DNA of 64,000 nucleotides from Apoda limacodes (GCA_946406115.1 OX291561.1:5820273-5884272); one strand, 5' to 3'. Counted from the first letter of the stretch, positions 30,927 through 45,051 are shown. The notes: generated by a model from the letters alone, not told the origin. Numbers and translations are program-made.

Positions 30927-30948
30927 TTCAATACATGCAACGATATTA
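30927..30948. other. 22-bp templated joint at the array boundary
   Basis: TGGTTTCAATACATGCAACG plus AT just left of the unit start is identical to 23,693-23,714, inside the Maverick small basic protein gene region. It recurs at every unit joint (for example 33,709-33,730), so it was present when the first tandem copy formed. Confidence 0.75.
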
Positions 30949-31143
30949 AATAGCCCTTCACACATAATATAATTGCGATTGTCTAATAGATTCCTTCTCT
31001 TCATTAGTTAATGGAAGTGGACATTTTTAAAAACAATTTATCCTATGTATATTGCTAATATCTTTGTAAATGCTTTCCATAAACATTTTTGCACAATTAG
31101 GCCCTGTGTATGTTCTGTATGTAGACAGCTTATCATCATACGA

Positions 31144-32768
31144 TCATTTTATATAGTATCCATAAGTATAAACTTCATGTTCATGTATTGTTTTTGAATA
31201 TGACTTCGATGGATCAGGGTCACATGAGGTGACGGGTTTTAAAAGAGCTTCAAAGTCTGCATATATTACAAAAGGTAATTTTAATTTTCTTTGAAACTTA
31301 TCAAAATAGATTTCATCATTATTTGTTTTCCGATTAAACCAATTTTTTCCTTTTTTATGAATTCCTGGTAATTCAGTAACAATATGAGCACAGTCATGTT
31401 TTTGGTGATTAATTAAATTAACTTTAGATTTAAAATATAAAAGGCAGCCATCACAGATATGAATAGCATTATTTCGATTTGTTATTTGTTTACTTACCAA
31501 GCGTGATAATTTTTTTATAAAACAATAATGATCATTTGAACCATTGTTTAAAAATAATAAGTTAATGTGTAATTCTTTACGACATTTTGTAAAATATAAT
31601 GGTCCAACGATGATATTACATTTTTTTTCTTTGTTAAAATCTAATCCGAAAACATTGATACTAATGTTATTCTGTTTTTCTACCTTGGGTATATCCGATA
31701 ATTTGATCGGGAACTGTATATTAATAAACTTTAGTCTATTTTGATTCCTCAAGTATGATGATACCCTTTCGGAATTTTTGTATACAGGATATAGTGCGGA
31801 TAGTAAAGCCCACTTAAAACATTGTTGATCGTTATTTTTTACATTTATGACTGCTTTTTTACGCTTAATATCTAAAGGTAATTCAATAAACGAAGACCCC
31901 CCGTAAGGGATTGAACTTATTAACATTCATTTCTAAGAACTGAATTTTTTGTAAAGTCCATCCACTATCTTTTGTTTCGAAATCACGCATTTTATTTTTA
32001 ATGTCTTCGCTTAAAGTTTCTAAATAATTTTCTAATTCGTCTCCTAAAGAAATAGTCCAATTTTTTGTTTGAAAATCGAAAGAATTTTTTAAATCTTTTG
32101 TTTCCTGTTCAAAATCTGCATGAATAATAAAATTAACTTTAACAATAGTTAACTCTTTTAAACATTCCTGAATAAGAAATATTATCGAATCTTTAATTGA
32201 TGCTATGAATACTTCAGGAGTTTGTATTTTAAGTGACTCATCAGCTTTAGGTGATACAATTCTATACGTTAAGACCCGAGACCCAAAAGCAACTGATATA
32301 ACAGAGACATTATGTAAATTATGATAACGAATAAGACATTTCACTTTGTGTTCCTTAGATCGTAAGTGCTGAGCATAGAATCTTTGGCTAACTTGTAAAT
32401 CACATATTTGACACATAACATTCTGTCTATGTGTTGTATTGGAAGATGATGACGTCGATGCTTGTTGTAAATCTTCAACACTAATATCAGCTTGCCTCTT
32501 CAAACCTCGACCGACTTGAATTGAAGATTTTCTGTAGGTATAACATGCTTATGTTAATATAAGAACACAAATATGTAACATAAAATTTAAATAAGTTTAG
32601 TTAGAATGTATACCTGAATGCTTCCTCAACTTCTGTACAGATGTTAAACAGTGAAGTGTCATAATACGGATTTTCCAGAGCATTATCTTCATAATTCTCA
32701 CACGCTCTCATTAGTTCTTTTTCTTCTTCTTCAATAACATTTTGAAAAACAACACTTTCTACTGACAT
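31144..32768 (-). pseudogene. Truncated polB fragment, unit 1 (C6, frameshifted)
   Basis: Exon 1 (ATG at 32,768) and the 82-bp intron are as in copy 0. Exon 2 adds a U1-type zinc finger (MCQICDLQVSQRFYAQHLRS, then KEHK), a FIIHADFEQETKDL block, then the KNNDQQCFKWALLSALYP region and the exonuclease-type YADFEALLKPV block before the TGA at 31,144. The palm and fingers domains that would make DNA are absent from the unit. Here a C6 run at 31,908 shifts the frame between the zinc-finger half (206 codons) and the exonuclease half. Arg variant in NQNRLKF. Confidence 0.88.
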
Positions 32769-32944
32769 GGTGGAAATAAACCAGTTTAGCTTTGCTTGTA
32801 TTGTTCGATTTTTCTCTTATATATACAAGTCGATAAGGTGATTAATATATTAGTTGATGGTTAATTAATAGTTGATCGTTACTAATTAGATACTCATAAT
32901 TTTTTTTAACGATGGTTCCTATAAATTAATTTAGCTATTAGAGA

Positions 32945-33598
32945 TTACTTTTTAAAAAAGTATTTTTTACAGTTATTGGTTTCTGCTATTTGCTTTGTGA
33001 TATCAAATATGATACCCTTCGTTTGCTCATATTTTTCATCTTTTGTATCCGTATAATATTTGATCCTCACTTCTGAGTGTTTCCAATGTTCATCAACTGG
33101 TACTTTTTTCAATTTTATGAGGTCATACACCTCTATTTTCAACATATGTGTAGCATGAGCCCCATCATCATTATTAGTAGACAAGTATGTGACGCCAGGG
33201 ATACTATCTTTTGAAGTTCTCGCCACTGTAGAGCTGAGTTATTTTTCTTCTGATTGGTCCCCTCAAAGAATGAGTCGATACTATTTCGACGAGACCGTTT
33301 GAGCTTTATTGTTTTTAAGGCTTTCTCAGTCGATTGCTCATCCTCCGATGTAGCGTAGTAGTAATGCTTGAACGTGTTTTCTTCCATTACGTTAAATGTT
33401 GAATTCTGTAATAAAATAAGCCTATGCTTTAAAAACATATTTGTATAATAATTTGAATCAAAAATTTGTCTACAGTAAAAACCTAAACAAAATTGGTTTA
33501 AGTAATAGACATTCAAACAAACAGATTATTTTTCAGGGTCTGTAATATATAATAAATATAGATAAAGAATTATAAAGCAAAAAAACACATACCTCCAT
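32945..33598 (-). CDS. Unknown Maverick gene, unit 1
   Basis: Same two-phase structure as copy 0, with no coding change seen. Confidence 0.48.
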
Positions 33599-33925
33599 AG
33601 CTTTTTTGAAGTAAATAGAACCAGCCTCAGTATCACACAGGATGAATTAAATCACTTGATGATAAATTTTAACTCGAATACTATGGACTAGTGTTTATGG
33701 ATCCTGGTTTCAATACATGCAACGATATTAAATAGCCCTTCACACATAATATAATTGCGATTGTCTAATAGATTCCTTCTCTTCATTAGTTAATGGAAGT
33801 GGACATTTTTAAAAACAATTTATCCTATGTATATTGCTAATATCTTTGTAAATGCTTTCCATAAACATTTTTGCACAATTAGGCCCTGTGTATGTTCTGT
33901 ATGTAGACAGCTTATCATCATACGA

Positions 33926-35550
33926 TCATTTTATATAGTATCCATAAGTATAAACTTCATGTTCATGTATTGTTTTTGAATATGACTTCGATGGATCAGG
34001 GTCACATGAGGTGACGGGTTTTAAAAGAGCTTCAAAGTCTGCATATATTACAAAAGGTAATTTTAATTTTCTTTGAAACTTATCAAAATAGATTTCATCA
34101 TTATTTGTTTTCCGATTAAACCAATTTTTTCCTTTTTTATGAATTCCTGGTAATTCAGTAACAATATGAGCACAGTCATGTTTTTGGTGATTAATTAAAT
34201 TAACTTTAGATTTAAAATATAAAAGGCAGCCATCACAGATATGAATAGCATTATTTCGATTTGTTATTTGTTTACTTACCAAGCGTGATAATTTTTTTAT
34301 AAAACAATAATGATCATTTGAACCATTGTTTAAAAATAATAAGTTAATGTGTAATTCTTTACGACATTTTGTAAAATATAATGGTCCAACGATGATATTA
34401 CATTTTTTTTCTTTGTTAAAATCTAATCCGAAAACATTGATACTAATGTTATTCTGTTTTTCTACCTTGGGTATATCCGATAATTTGATCGGGAACTGTA
34501 TATTAATAAACTTTAGTCTATTTTGATTCCTCAAGTATGATGATACCCTTTCGGAATTTTTGTATACAGGATATAGTGCGGATAGTAAAGCCCACTTAAA
34601 ACATTGTTGATCGTTATTTTTTACATTTATGACTGCTTTTTTACGCTTAATATCTAAAGGTAATTCAATAAACGAAGACCCCCCGTAAGGGATTGAACTT
34701 ATTAACATTCATTTCTAAGAACTGAATTTTTTGTAAAGTCCATCCACTATCTTTTGTTTCGAAATCACGCATTTTATTTTTAATGTCTTCGCTTAAAGTT
34801 TCTAAATAATTTTCTAATTCGTCTCCTAAAGAAATAGTCCAATTTTTTGTTTGAAAATCGAAAGAATTTTTTAAATCTTTTGTTTCCTGTTCAAAATCTG
34901 CATGAATAATAAAATTAACTTTAACAATAGTTAACTCTTTTAAACATTCCTGAATAAGAAATATTATCGAATCTTTAATTGATGCTATGAATACTTCAGG
35001 AGTTTGTATTTTAAGTGACTCATCAGCTTTAGGTGATACAATTCTATACGTTAAGACCCGAGACCCAAAAGCAACTGATATAACAGAGACATTATGTAAA
35101 TTATGATAACGAATAAGACATTTCACTTTGTGTTCCTTAGATCGTAAGTGCTGAGCATAGAATCTTTGGCTAACTTGTAAATCACATATTTGACACATAA
35201 CATTCTGTCTATGTGTTGTATTGGAAGATGATGACGTCGATGCTTGTTGTAAATCTTCAACACTAATATCAGCTTGCCTCTTCAAACCTCGACCGACTTG
35301 AATTGAAGATTTTCTGTAGGTATAACATGCTTATGTTAATATAAGAACACAAATATGTAACATAAAATTTAAATAAGTTTAGTTAGAATGTATACCTGAA
35401 TGCTTCCTCAACTTCTGTACAGATGTTAAACAGTGAAGTGTCATAATACGGATTTTCCAGAGCATTATCTTCATAATTCTCACACGCTCTCATTAGTTCT
35501 TTTTCTTCTTCTTCAATAACATTTTGAAAAACAACACTTTCTACTGACAT
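33926..35550 (-). pseudogene. Truncated polB fragment, unit 2 (C6, frameshifted)
   Basis: C6 run near 34,690 and Arg variant, matching unit 1. Confidence 0.88.
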
Positions 35551-35726
35551 GGTGGAAATAAACCAGTTTAGCTTTGCTTGTATTGTTCGATTTTTCTCTT
35601 ATATATACAAGTCGATAAGGTGATTAATATATTAGTTGATGGTTAATTAATAGTTGATCGTTACTAATTAGATACTCATAATTTTTTTTAACGATGGTTC
35701 CTATAAATTAATTTAGCTATTAGAGA

Positions 35727-36380
35727 TTACTTTTTAAAAAAGTATTTTTTACAGTTATTGGTTTCTGCTATTTGCTTTGTGATATCAAATATGATACCCT
35801 TCGTTTGCTCATATTTTTCATCTTTTGTATCCGTATAATATTTGATCCTCACTTCTGAGTGTTTCCAATGTTCATCAACTGGTACTTTTTTCAATTTTAT
35901 GAGGTCATACACCTCTATTTTCAACATATGTGTAGCATGAGCCCCATCATCATTATTAGTAGACAAGTATGTGACGCCAGGGATACTATCTTTTGAAGTT
36001 CTCGCCACTGTAGAGCTGAGTTATTTTTCTTCTGATTGGTCCCCTCAAAGAATGAGTCGATACTATTTCGACGAGACCGTTTGAGCTTTATTGTTTTTAA
36101 GGCTTTCTCAGTCGATTGCTCATCCTCCGATGTAGCGTAGTAGTAATGCTTGAACGTGTTTTCTTCCATTACGTTAAATGTTGAATTCTGTAATAAAATA
36201 AGCCTATGCTTTAAAAACATATTTGTATAATAATTTGAATCAAAAATTTGTCTACAGTAAAAACCTAAACAAAATTGGTTTAAGTAATAGACATTCAAAC
36301 AAACAGATTATTTTTCAGGGTCTGTAATATATAATAAATATAGATAAAGAATTATAAAGCAAAAAAACACATACCTCCAT
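35727..36380 (-). CDS. Unknown Maverick gene, unit 2
   Basis: Matches unit 1. Confidence 0.48.
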
Positions 36381-36707
36381 AGCTTTTTTGAAGTAAATAG
36401 AACCAGCCTCAGTATCACACAGGATGAATTAAATCACTTGATGATAAATTTTAACTCGAATACTATGGACTAGTGTTTATGGATCCTGGTTTCAATACAT
36501 GCAACGATATTAAATAGCCCTTCACACATAATATAATTGCGATTGTCTAATAGATTCCTTCTCTTCATTAGTTAATGGAAGTGGACATTTTTAAAAACAA
36601 TTTATCCTATGTATATTGCTAATATCTTTGTAAATGCTTTCCATAAACATTTTTGCACAATTAGGCCCTGTGTATGTTCTGTATGTAGACAGCTTATCAT
36701 CATACGA

Positions 36708-38332
36708 TCATTTTATATAGTATCCATAAGTATAAACTTCATGTTCATGTATTGTTTTTGAATATGACTTCGATGGATCAGGGTCACATGAGGTGACGGG
36801 TTTTAAAAGAGCTTCAAAGTCTGCATATATTACAAAAGGTAATTTTAATTTTCTTTGAAACTTATCAAAATAGATTTCATCATTATTTGTTTTCCGATTA
36901 AACCAATTTTTTCCTTTTTTATGAATTCCTGGTAATTCAGTAACAATATGAGCACAGTCATGTTTTTGGTGATTAATTAAATTAACTTTAGATTTAAAAT
37001 ATAAAAGGCAGCCATCACAGATATGAATAGCATTATTTCGATTTGTTATTTGTTTACTTACCAAGCGTGATAATTTTTTTATAAAACAATAATGATCATT
37101 TGAACCATTGTTTAAAAATAATAAGTTAATGTGTAATTCTTTACGACATTTTGTAAAATATAATGGTCCAACGATGATATTACATTTTTTTTCTTTGTTA
37201 AAATCTAATCCGAAAACATTGATACTAATGTTATTCTGTTTTTCTACCTTGGGTATATCCGATAATTTGATCGGGAACTGTATATTAATAAACTTTAGTC
37301 TATTTTGATTCCTCAAGTATGATGATACCCTTTCGGAATTTTTGTATACAGGATATAGTGCGGATAGTAAAGCCCACTTAAAACATTGTTGATCGTTATT
37401 TTTTACATTTATGACTGCTTTTTTACGCTTAATATCTAAAGGTAATTCAATAAACGAAGACCCCCCGTAAGGGATTGAACTTATTAACATTCATTTCTAA
37501 GAACTGAATTTTTTGTAAAGTCCATCCACTATCTTTTGTTTCGAAATCACGCATTTTATTTTTAATGTCTTCGCTTAAAGTTTCTAAATAATTTTCTAAT
37601 TCGTCTCCTAAAGAAATAGTCCAATTTTTTGTTTGAAAATCGAAAGAATTTTTTAAATCTTTTGTTTCCTGTTCAAAATCTGCATGAATAATAAAATTAA
37701 CTTTAACAATAGTTAACTCTTTTAAACATTCCTGAATAAGAAATATTATCGAATCTTTAATTGATGCTATGAATACTTCAGGAGTTTGTATTTTAAGTGA
37801 CTCATCAGCTTTAGGTGATACAATTCTATACGTTAAGACCCGAGACCCAAAAGCAACTGATATAACAGAGACATTATGTAAATTATGATAACGAATAAGA
37901 CATTTCACTTTGTGTTCCTTAGATCGTAAGTGCTGAGCATAGAATCTTTGGCTAACTTGTAAATCACATATTTGACACATAACATTCTGTCTATGTGTTG
38001 TATTGGAAGATGATGACGTCGATGCTTGTTGTAAATCTTCAACACTAATATCAGCTTGCCTCTTCAAACCTCGACCGACTTGAATTGAAGATTTTCTGTA
38101 GGTATAACATGCTTATGTTAATATAAGAACACAAATATGTAACATAAAATTTAAATAAGTTTAGTTAGAATGTATACCTGAATGCTTCCTCAACTTCTGT
38201 ACAGATGTTAAACAGTGAAGTGTCATAATACGGATTTTCCAGAGCATTATCTTCATAATTCTCACACGCTCTCATTAGTTCTTTTTCTTCTTCTTCAATA
38301 ACATTTTGAAAAACAACACTTTCTACTGACAT
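36708..38332 (-). pseudogene. Truncated polB fragment, unit 3 (C6, frameshifted)
   Basis: C6 run near 37,472 and Arg variant, matching units 1 and 2. Confidence 0.88.
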
Positions 38333-38508
38333 GGTGGAAATAAACCAGTTTAGCTTTGCTTGTATTGTTCGATTTTTCTCTTATATATACAAGTCGATAA
38401 GGTGATTAATATATTAGTTGATGGTTAATTAATAGTTGATCGTTACTAATTAGATACTCATAATTTTTTTTAACGATGGTTCCTATAAATTAATTTAGCT
38501 ATTAGAGA

Positions 38509-39162
38509 TTACTTTTTAAAAAAGTATTTTTTACAGTTATTGGTTTCTGCTATTTGCTTTGTGATATCAAATATGATACCCTTCGTTTGCTCATATTTTT
38601 CATCTTTTGTATCCGTATAATATTTGATCCTCACTTCTGAGTGTTTCCAATGTTCATCAACTGGTACTTTTTTCAATTTTATGAGGTCATACACCTCTAT
38701 TTTCAACATATGTGTAGCATGAGCCCCATCATCATTATTAGTAGACAAGTATGTGACGCCAGGGATACTATCTTTTGAAGTTCTCGCCACTGTAGAGCTG
38801 AGTTATTTTTCTTCTGATTGGTCCCCTCAAAGAATGAGTCGATACTATTTCGACGAGACCGTTTGAGCTTTATTGTTTTTAAGGCTTTCTCAGTCGATTG
38901 CTCATCCTCCGATGTAGCGTAGTAGTAATGCTTGAACGTGTTTTCTTCCATTACGTTAAATGTTGAATTCTGTAATAAAATAAGCCTATGCTTTAAAAAC
39001 ATATTTGTATAATAATTTGAATCAAAAATTTGTCTACAGTAAAAACCTAAACAAAATTGGTTTAAGTAATAGACATTCAAACAAACAGATTATTTTTCAG
39101 GGTCTGTAATATATAATAAATATAGATAAAGAATTATAAAGCAAAAAAACACATACCTCCAT
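38509..39162 (-). CDS. Unknown Maverick gene, unit 3
   Basis: Matches unit 1. Confidence 0.48.
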
Positions 39163-39489
39163 AGCTTTTTTGAAGTAAATAGAACCAGCCTCAGTATCAC
39201 ACAGGATGAATTAAATCACTTGATGATAAATTTTAACTCGAATACTATGGACTAGTGTTTATGGATCCTGGTTTCAATACATGCAACGATATTAAATAGC
39301 CCTTCACACATAATATAATTGCGATTGTCTAATAGATTCCTTCTCTTCATTAGTTAATGGAAGTGGACATTTTTAAAAACAATTTATCCTATGTATATTG
39401 CTAATATCTTTGTAAATGCTTTCCATAAACATTTTTGCACAATTAGGCCCTGTGTATGTTCTGTATGTAGACAGCTTATCATCATACGA

Positions 39490-41113
39490 TCATTTTATAT
39501 AGTATCCATAAGTATAAACTTCATGTTCATGTATTGTTTTTGAATATGACTTCGATGGATCAGGGTCACATGAGGTGACGGGGTTTAAAAGAGCTTCAAA
39601 GTCTGCATATATTACAAAAGGTAATTTTAATTTTCTTTGAAACTTATCAAAATAGATTTCATCATTATTTGTTTTCCGATTAAACCAATTTTTTCCTTTT
39701 TTATGAATTCCTGGTAATTCAGTAACAATATGAGCACAGTCATGTTTTTGGTGATTAATTAAATTAACTTTAGATTTAAAATATAAAAGGCAGCCATCAC
39801 AGATATGAATAGCATTATTTCGATTTGTTATTTGTTTACTTACCAAGCGTGATAATTTTTTTATAAAACAATAATGATCATTTGAACCATTGTTTAAAAA
39901 TAATAAGTTAATGTGTAATTCTTTACGACATTTTGTAAAATATAATGGTCCAACGATGATATTACATTTTTTTTCTTTGTTAAAATCTAATCCGAAAACA
40001 TTGATACTAATGTTATTCTGTTTTTCTACCTTGGGTATATCCGATAATTTGATCGGGAACTGTATATTAATAAACTTTAGTCTATTTTGATTCCTCAAGT
40101 ATGATGATACCCTTTCGGAATTTTTGTATACAGGATATAGTGCGGATAGTAAAGCCCACTTAAAACATTGTTGATCGTTATTTTTTACATTTATGACTGC
40201 TTTTTTACGCTTAATATCTAAAGGTAATTCAATAAACGAAGACCCCCGTAAGGGATTGAACTTATTAACATTCATTTCTAAGAACTGAATTTTTTGTAAA
40301 GTCCATCCACTATCTTTTGTTTCGAAATCACGCATTTTATTTTTAATGTCTTCGCTTAAAGTTTCTAAATAATTTTCTAATTCGTCTCCTAAAGAAATAG
40401 TCCAATTTTTTGTTTGAAAATCGAAAGAATTTTTTAAATCTTTTGTTTCCTGTTCAAAATCTGCATGAATAATAAAATTAACTTTAACAATAGTTAACTC
40501 TTTTAAACATTCCTGAATAAGAAATATTATCGAATCTTTAATTGATGCTATGAATACTTCAGGAGTTTGTATTTTAAGTGACTCATCAGCTTTAGGTGAT
40601 ACAATTCTATACGTTAAGACCCGAGACCCAAAAGCAACTGATATAACAGAGACATTATGTAAATTATGATAACGAATAAGACATTTCACTTTGTGTTCCT
40701 TAGATCGTAAGTGCTGAGCATAGAATCTTTGGCTAACTTGTAAATCACATATTTGACACATAACATTCTGTCTATGTGTTGTATTGGAAGATGATGACGT
40801 CGATGCTTGTTGTAAATCTTCAACACTAATATCAGCTTGCCTCTTCAAACCTCGACCGACTTGAATTGAAGATTTTCTGTAGGTATAACATGCTTATGTT
40901 AATATAAGAACACAAATATGTAACATAAAATTTAAATAAGTTTAGTTAGAATGTATACCTGAATGCTTCCTCAACTTCTGTACAGATGTTAAACAGTGAA
41001 GTGTCATAATACGGATTTTCCAGAGCATTATCTTCATAATTCTCACACGCTCTCATTAGTTCTTTTTCTTCTTCTTCAATAACATTTTGAAAAACAACAC
41101 TTTCTACTGACAT
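39490..41113 (-). CDS. Truncated polB fragment, unit 4 (C5, open)
   Basis: The C5 run leaves exon 2 open over 452 codons, so zinc finger and exonuclease-I region are in one frame. Arg variant. A private substitution near 39,582 gives ALLNPV instead of ALLKPV beside the exonuclease Asp-x-Glu. Confidence 0.88.
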
Positions 41114-41289
41114 GGTGGAAATAAACCAGTTTAGCTTTGCTTGTATTGTTCGATTTTTCTCTTATATATACAAGTCGATAAGGTGATTAATATATTAGTT
41201 GATGGTTAATTAATAGTTGATCGTTACTAATTAGATACTCATAATTTTTTTTAACGATGGTTCCTATAAATTAATTTAGCTATTAGAGA

Positions 41290-41943
41290 TTACTTTTTAA
41301 AAAAGTATTTTTTACAGTTATTGGTTTCTGCTATTTGCTTTGTGATATCAAATATGATACCCTTCGTTTGCTCATATTTTTCATCTTTTGTATCCGTATA
41401 ATATTTGATCCTCACTTCTGAGTGTTTCCAATGTTCATCAACTGGTACTTTTTTCAATTTTATGAGGTCATACACCTCTATTTTCAACATATGTGTAGCA
41501 TGAGCCCCATCATCATTATTAGTAGACAAGTATGTGACGCCAGGGATACTATCTTTTGAAGTTCTCGCCACTGTAGAGCTGAGTTATTTTTCTTCTGATT
41601 GGTCCCCTCAAAGAATGAGTCGATACTATTTCGACGAGACCGTTTGAGCTTTATTGTTTTTAAGGCTTTCTCAGTCGATTGCTCATCCTCCGATGTAGCG
41701 TAGTAGTAATGCTTGAACGTGTTTTCTTCCATTACGTTAAATGTTGAATTCTGTAATAAAATAAGCCTATGCTTTAAAAACATATTTGTATAATAATTTG
41801 AATCAAAAATTTGTCTACAGTAAAAACCTAAACAAAATTGGTTTAAGTAATAGACATTCAAACAAACAGATTATTTTTCAGGGTCTGTAATATATAATAA
41901 ATATAGATAAAGAATTATAAAGCAAAAAAACACATACCTCCAT
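41290..41943 (-). CDS. Unknown Maverick gene, unit 4
   Basis: Matches unit 1. Confidence 0.48.
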
Positions 41944-42270
41944 AGCTTTTTTGAAGTAAATAGAACCAGCCTCAGTATCACACAGGATGAATTAAATCAC
42001 TTGATGATAAATTTTAACTCGAATACTATGGACTAGTGTTTATGGATCCTGGTTTCAATACATGCAACGATATTAAATAGCCCTTCACACATAATATAAT
42101 TGCGATTGTCTAATAGATTCCTTCTCTTCATTAGTTAATGGAAGTGGACATTTTTAAAAACAATTTATCCTATGTATATTGCTAATATCTTTGTAAATGC
42201 TTTCCATAAACATTTTTGCACAATTAGGCCCTGTGTATGTTCTGTATGTAGACAGCTTATCATCATACGA

Positions 42271-43894
42271 TCATTTTATATAGTATCCATAAGTATAAAC
42301 TTCATGTTCATGTATTGTTTTTGAATATGACTTCGATGGATCAGGGTCACATGAGGTGACGGGTTTTAAAAGAGCTTCAAAGTCTGCATATATTACAAAA
42401 GGTAATTTTAATTTTCTTTGAAACTTATCAAAATAGATTTCATCATTATTTGTTTTCCGATTAAACCAATTTTTTCCTTTTTTATGAATTCCTGGTAATT
42501 CAGTAACAATATGAGCACAGTCATGTTTTTGGTGATTAATTAAATTAACTTTAGATTTAAAATATAAAAGGCAGCCATCACAGATATGAATAGCATTATT
42601 TCGATTTGTTATTTGTTTACTTACCAAGCGTGATAATTTTTTTATAAAACAATAATGATCATTTGAACCATTGTTTAAAAATAATAAGTTAATGTGTAAT
42701 TCTTTACGACATTTTGTAAAATATAATGGTCCAACGATGATATTACATTTTTTTTCTTTGTTAAAATCTAATCCGAAAACATTGATACTAATGTTATTCT
42801 GTTTTTCTACCTTGGGTATATCCGATAATTTGATCGGGAACTGTATATTAATAAACTTTAGTCTATTTTGATTCCTCAAGTATGATGATACCCTTTCGGA
42901 ATTTTTGTATACAGGATATAGTGCGGATAGTAAAGCCCACTTAAAACATTGTTGATCGTTATTTTTTACATTTATGACTGCTTTTTTACGCTTAATATCT
43001 AAAGGTAATTCAATAAACGAAGACCCCCGTAAGGGATTGAACTTATTAACATTCATTTCTAAGAACTGAATTTTTTGTAAAGTCCATCCACTATCTTTTG
43101 TTTCGAAATCACGCATTTTATTTTTAATGTCTTCGCTTAAAGTTTCTAAATAATTTTCTAATTCGTCTCCTAAAGAAATAGTCCAATTTTTTGTTTGAAA
43201 ATCGAAAGAATTTTTTAAATCTTTTGTTTCCTGTTCAAAATCTGCATGAATAATAAAATTAACTTTAACAATAGTTAACTCTTTTAAACATTCCTGAATA
43301 AGAAATATTATCGAATCTTTAATTGATGCTATGAATACTTCAGGAGTTTGTATTTTAAGTGACTCATCAGCTTTAGGTGATACAATTCTATACGTTAAGA
43401 CCCGAGACCCAAAAGCAACTGATATAACAGAGACATTATGTAAATTATGATAACGAATAAGACATTTCACTTTGTGTTCCTTAGATCGTAAGTGCTGAGC
43501 ATAGAATCTTTGGCTAACTTGTAAATCACATATTTGACACATAACATTCTGTCTATGTGTTGTATTGGAAGATGATGACGTCGATGCTTGTTGTAAATCT
43601 TCAACACTAATATCAGCTTGCCTCTTCAAACCTCGACCGACTTGAATTGAAGATTTTCTGTAGGTATAACATGCTTATGTTAATATAAGAACACAAATAT
43701 GTAACATAAAATTTAAATAAGTTTAGTTAGAATGTATACCTGAATGCTTCCTCAACTTCTGTACAGATGTTAAACAGTGAAGTGTCATAATACGGATTTT
43801 CCAGAGCATTATCTTCATAATTCTCACACGCTCTCATTAGTTCTTTTTCTTCTTCTTCAATAACATTTTGAAAAACAACACTTTCTACTGACAT
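42271..43894 (-). CDS. Truncated polB fragment, unit 5 (C5, open)
   Basis: Open exon 2 with Arg variant. With unit 4 it is one of only two units combining C5 and Arg. Confidence 0.88.
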
Positions 43895-44070
43895 GGTGGA
43901 AATAAACCAGTTTAGCTTTGCTTGTATTGTTCGATTTTTCTCTTATATATACAAGTCGATAAGGTGATTAATATATTAGTTGATGGTTAATTAATAGTTG
44001 ATCGTTACTAATTAGATACTCATAATTTTTTTTAACGATGGTTCCTATAAATTAATTTAGCTATTAGAGA

Positions 44071-44724
44071 TTACTTTTTAAAAAAGTATTTTTTACAGTT
44101 ATTGGTTTCTGCTATTTGCTTTGTGATATCAAATATGATACCCTTCGTTTGCTCATATTTTTCATCTTTTGTATCCGTATAATATTTGATCCTCACTTCT
44201 GAGTGTTTCCAATGTTCATCAACTGGTACTTTTTTCAATTTTATGAGGTCATACACCTCTATTTTCAACATATGTGTAGCATGAGCCCCATCATCATTAT
44301 TAGTAGACAAGTATGTGACGCCAGGGATACTATCTTTTGAAGTTCTCGCCACTGTAGAGCTGAGTTATTTTTCTTCTGATTGGTCCCCTCAAAGAATGAG
44401 TTGATACTATTTCGACGAGACCGTTTGAGCTTTATTGTTTTTAAGGCTTTCTCAGTCGATTGCTCATCCTCCGATGTAGCGTAGTAGTAATGCTTGAACG
44501 TGTTTTCTTCCATTACGTTAAATGTTGAATTCTGTAATAAAATAAGCCTATGCTTTAAAAACATATTTGTATAATAATTTGAATCAAAAATTTGTCTACA
44601 GTAAAAACCTAAACAAAATTGGTTTAAGTAATAGACATTCAAACAAACAGATTATTTTTCAGGGTCTGTAATATATAATAAATATAGATAAAGAATTATA
44701 AAGCAAAAAAACACATACCTCCAT
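44071..44724 (-). CDS. Unknown Maverick gene, unit 5
   Basis: Private change at about 44,402 turns RRNSIDSF into RRNSINSF. Confidence 0.48.
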
Positions 44725-45051
44725 AGCTTTTTTGAAGTAAATAGAACCAGCCTCAGTATCACACAGGATGAATTAAATCACTTGATGATAAATTTTAACT
44801 CGAATACTATGGACTAGTGTTTATGGATCCTGGTTTCAATACATGCAACGATATTAAATAGCCCTTCACACATAATATAATTGCGATTGTCTAATAGATT
44901 CCTTCTCTTCATTAGTTAATGGAAGTGGACATTTTTAAAAACAATTTATCCTATGTATATTGCTAATATCTTTGTAAATGCTTTCCATAAACATTTTTGC
45001 ACAATTAGGCCCTGTGTATGTTCTGTATGTAGACAGCTTATCATCATACGA

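Larger units (their letters stand above)
21555..30948 (-). mobile_element. Maverick/Polinton DNA transposon, decayed and partial
   Basis: A minus-strand cluster combines a chromodomain integrase, two small virion-type genes, a packaging-type ATPase and protein-primed type-B DNA polymerase. That set defines Mavericks/Polintons, the virus-like giant transposons of animals. The left edge is placed where homology to the flanking duplicated block stops, just after the integrase C-terminus. I see no long terminal inverted repeat, and the major capsid, minor capsid and protease genes are not in the window. All core genes carry stops or frameshifts. A viral glycoprotein ORF interrupts the polymerase, and the right side runs into a tandem array made from one part of the same element. 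Confidence 0.92.

Noticed and set aside
31544..31744. Plus-strand 66-codon frame repeated in every unit and in the Maverick body
   Set aside because: It is the complementary-strand shadow of the conserved polymerase region (KFINIQFPIKLSD part) and has no independent signals.
31144..31926. 260-codon frame starting MLISSIPYGG as an independent gene in C6 units
   Set aside because: Its first residues come from reading past the frameshift at the C6 run. It is the second half of the polymerase fragment.
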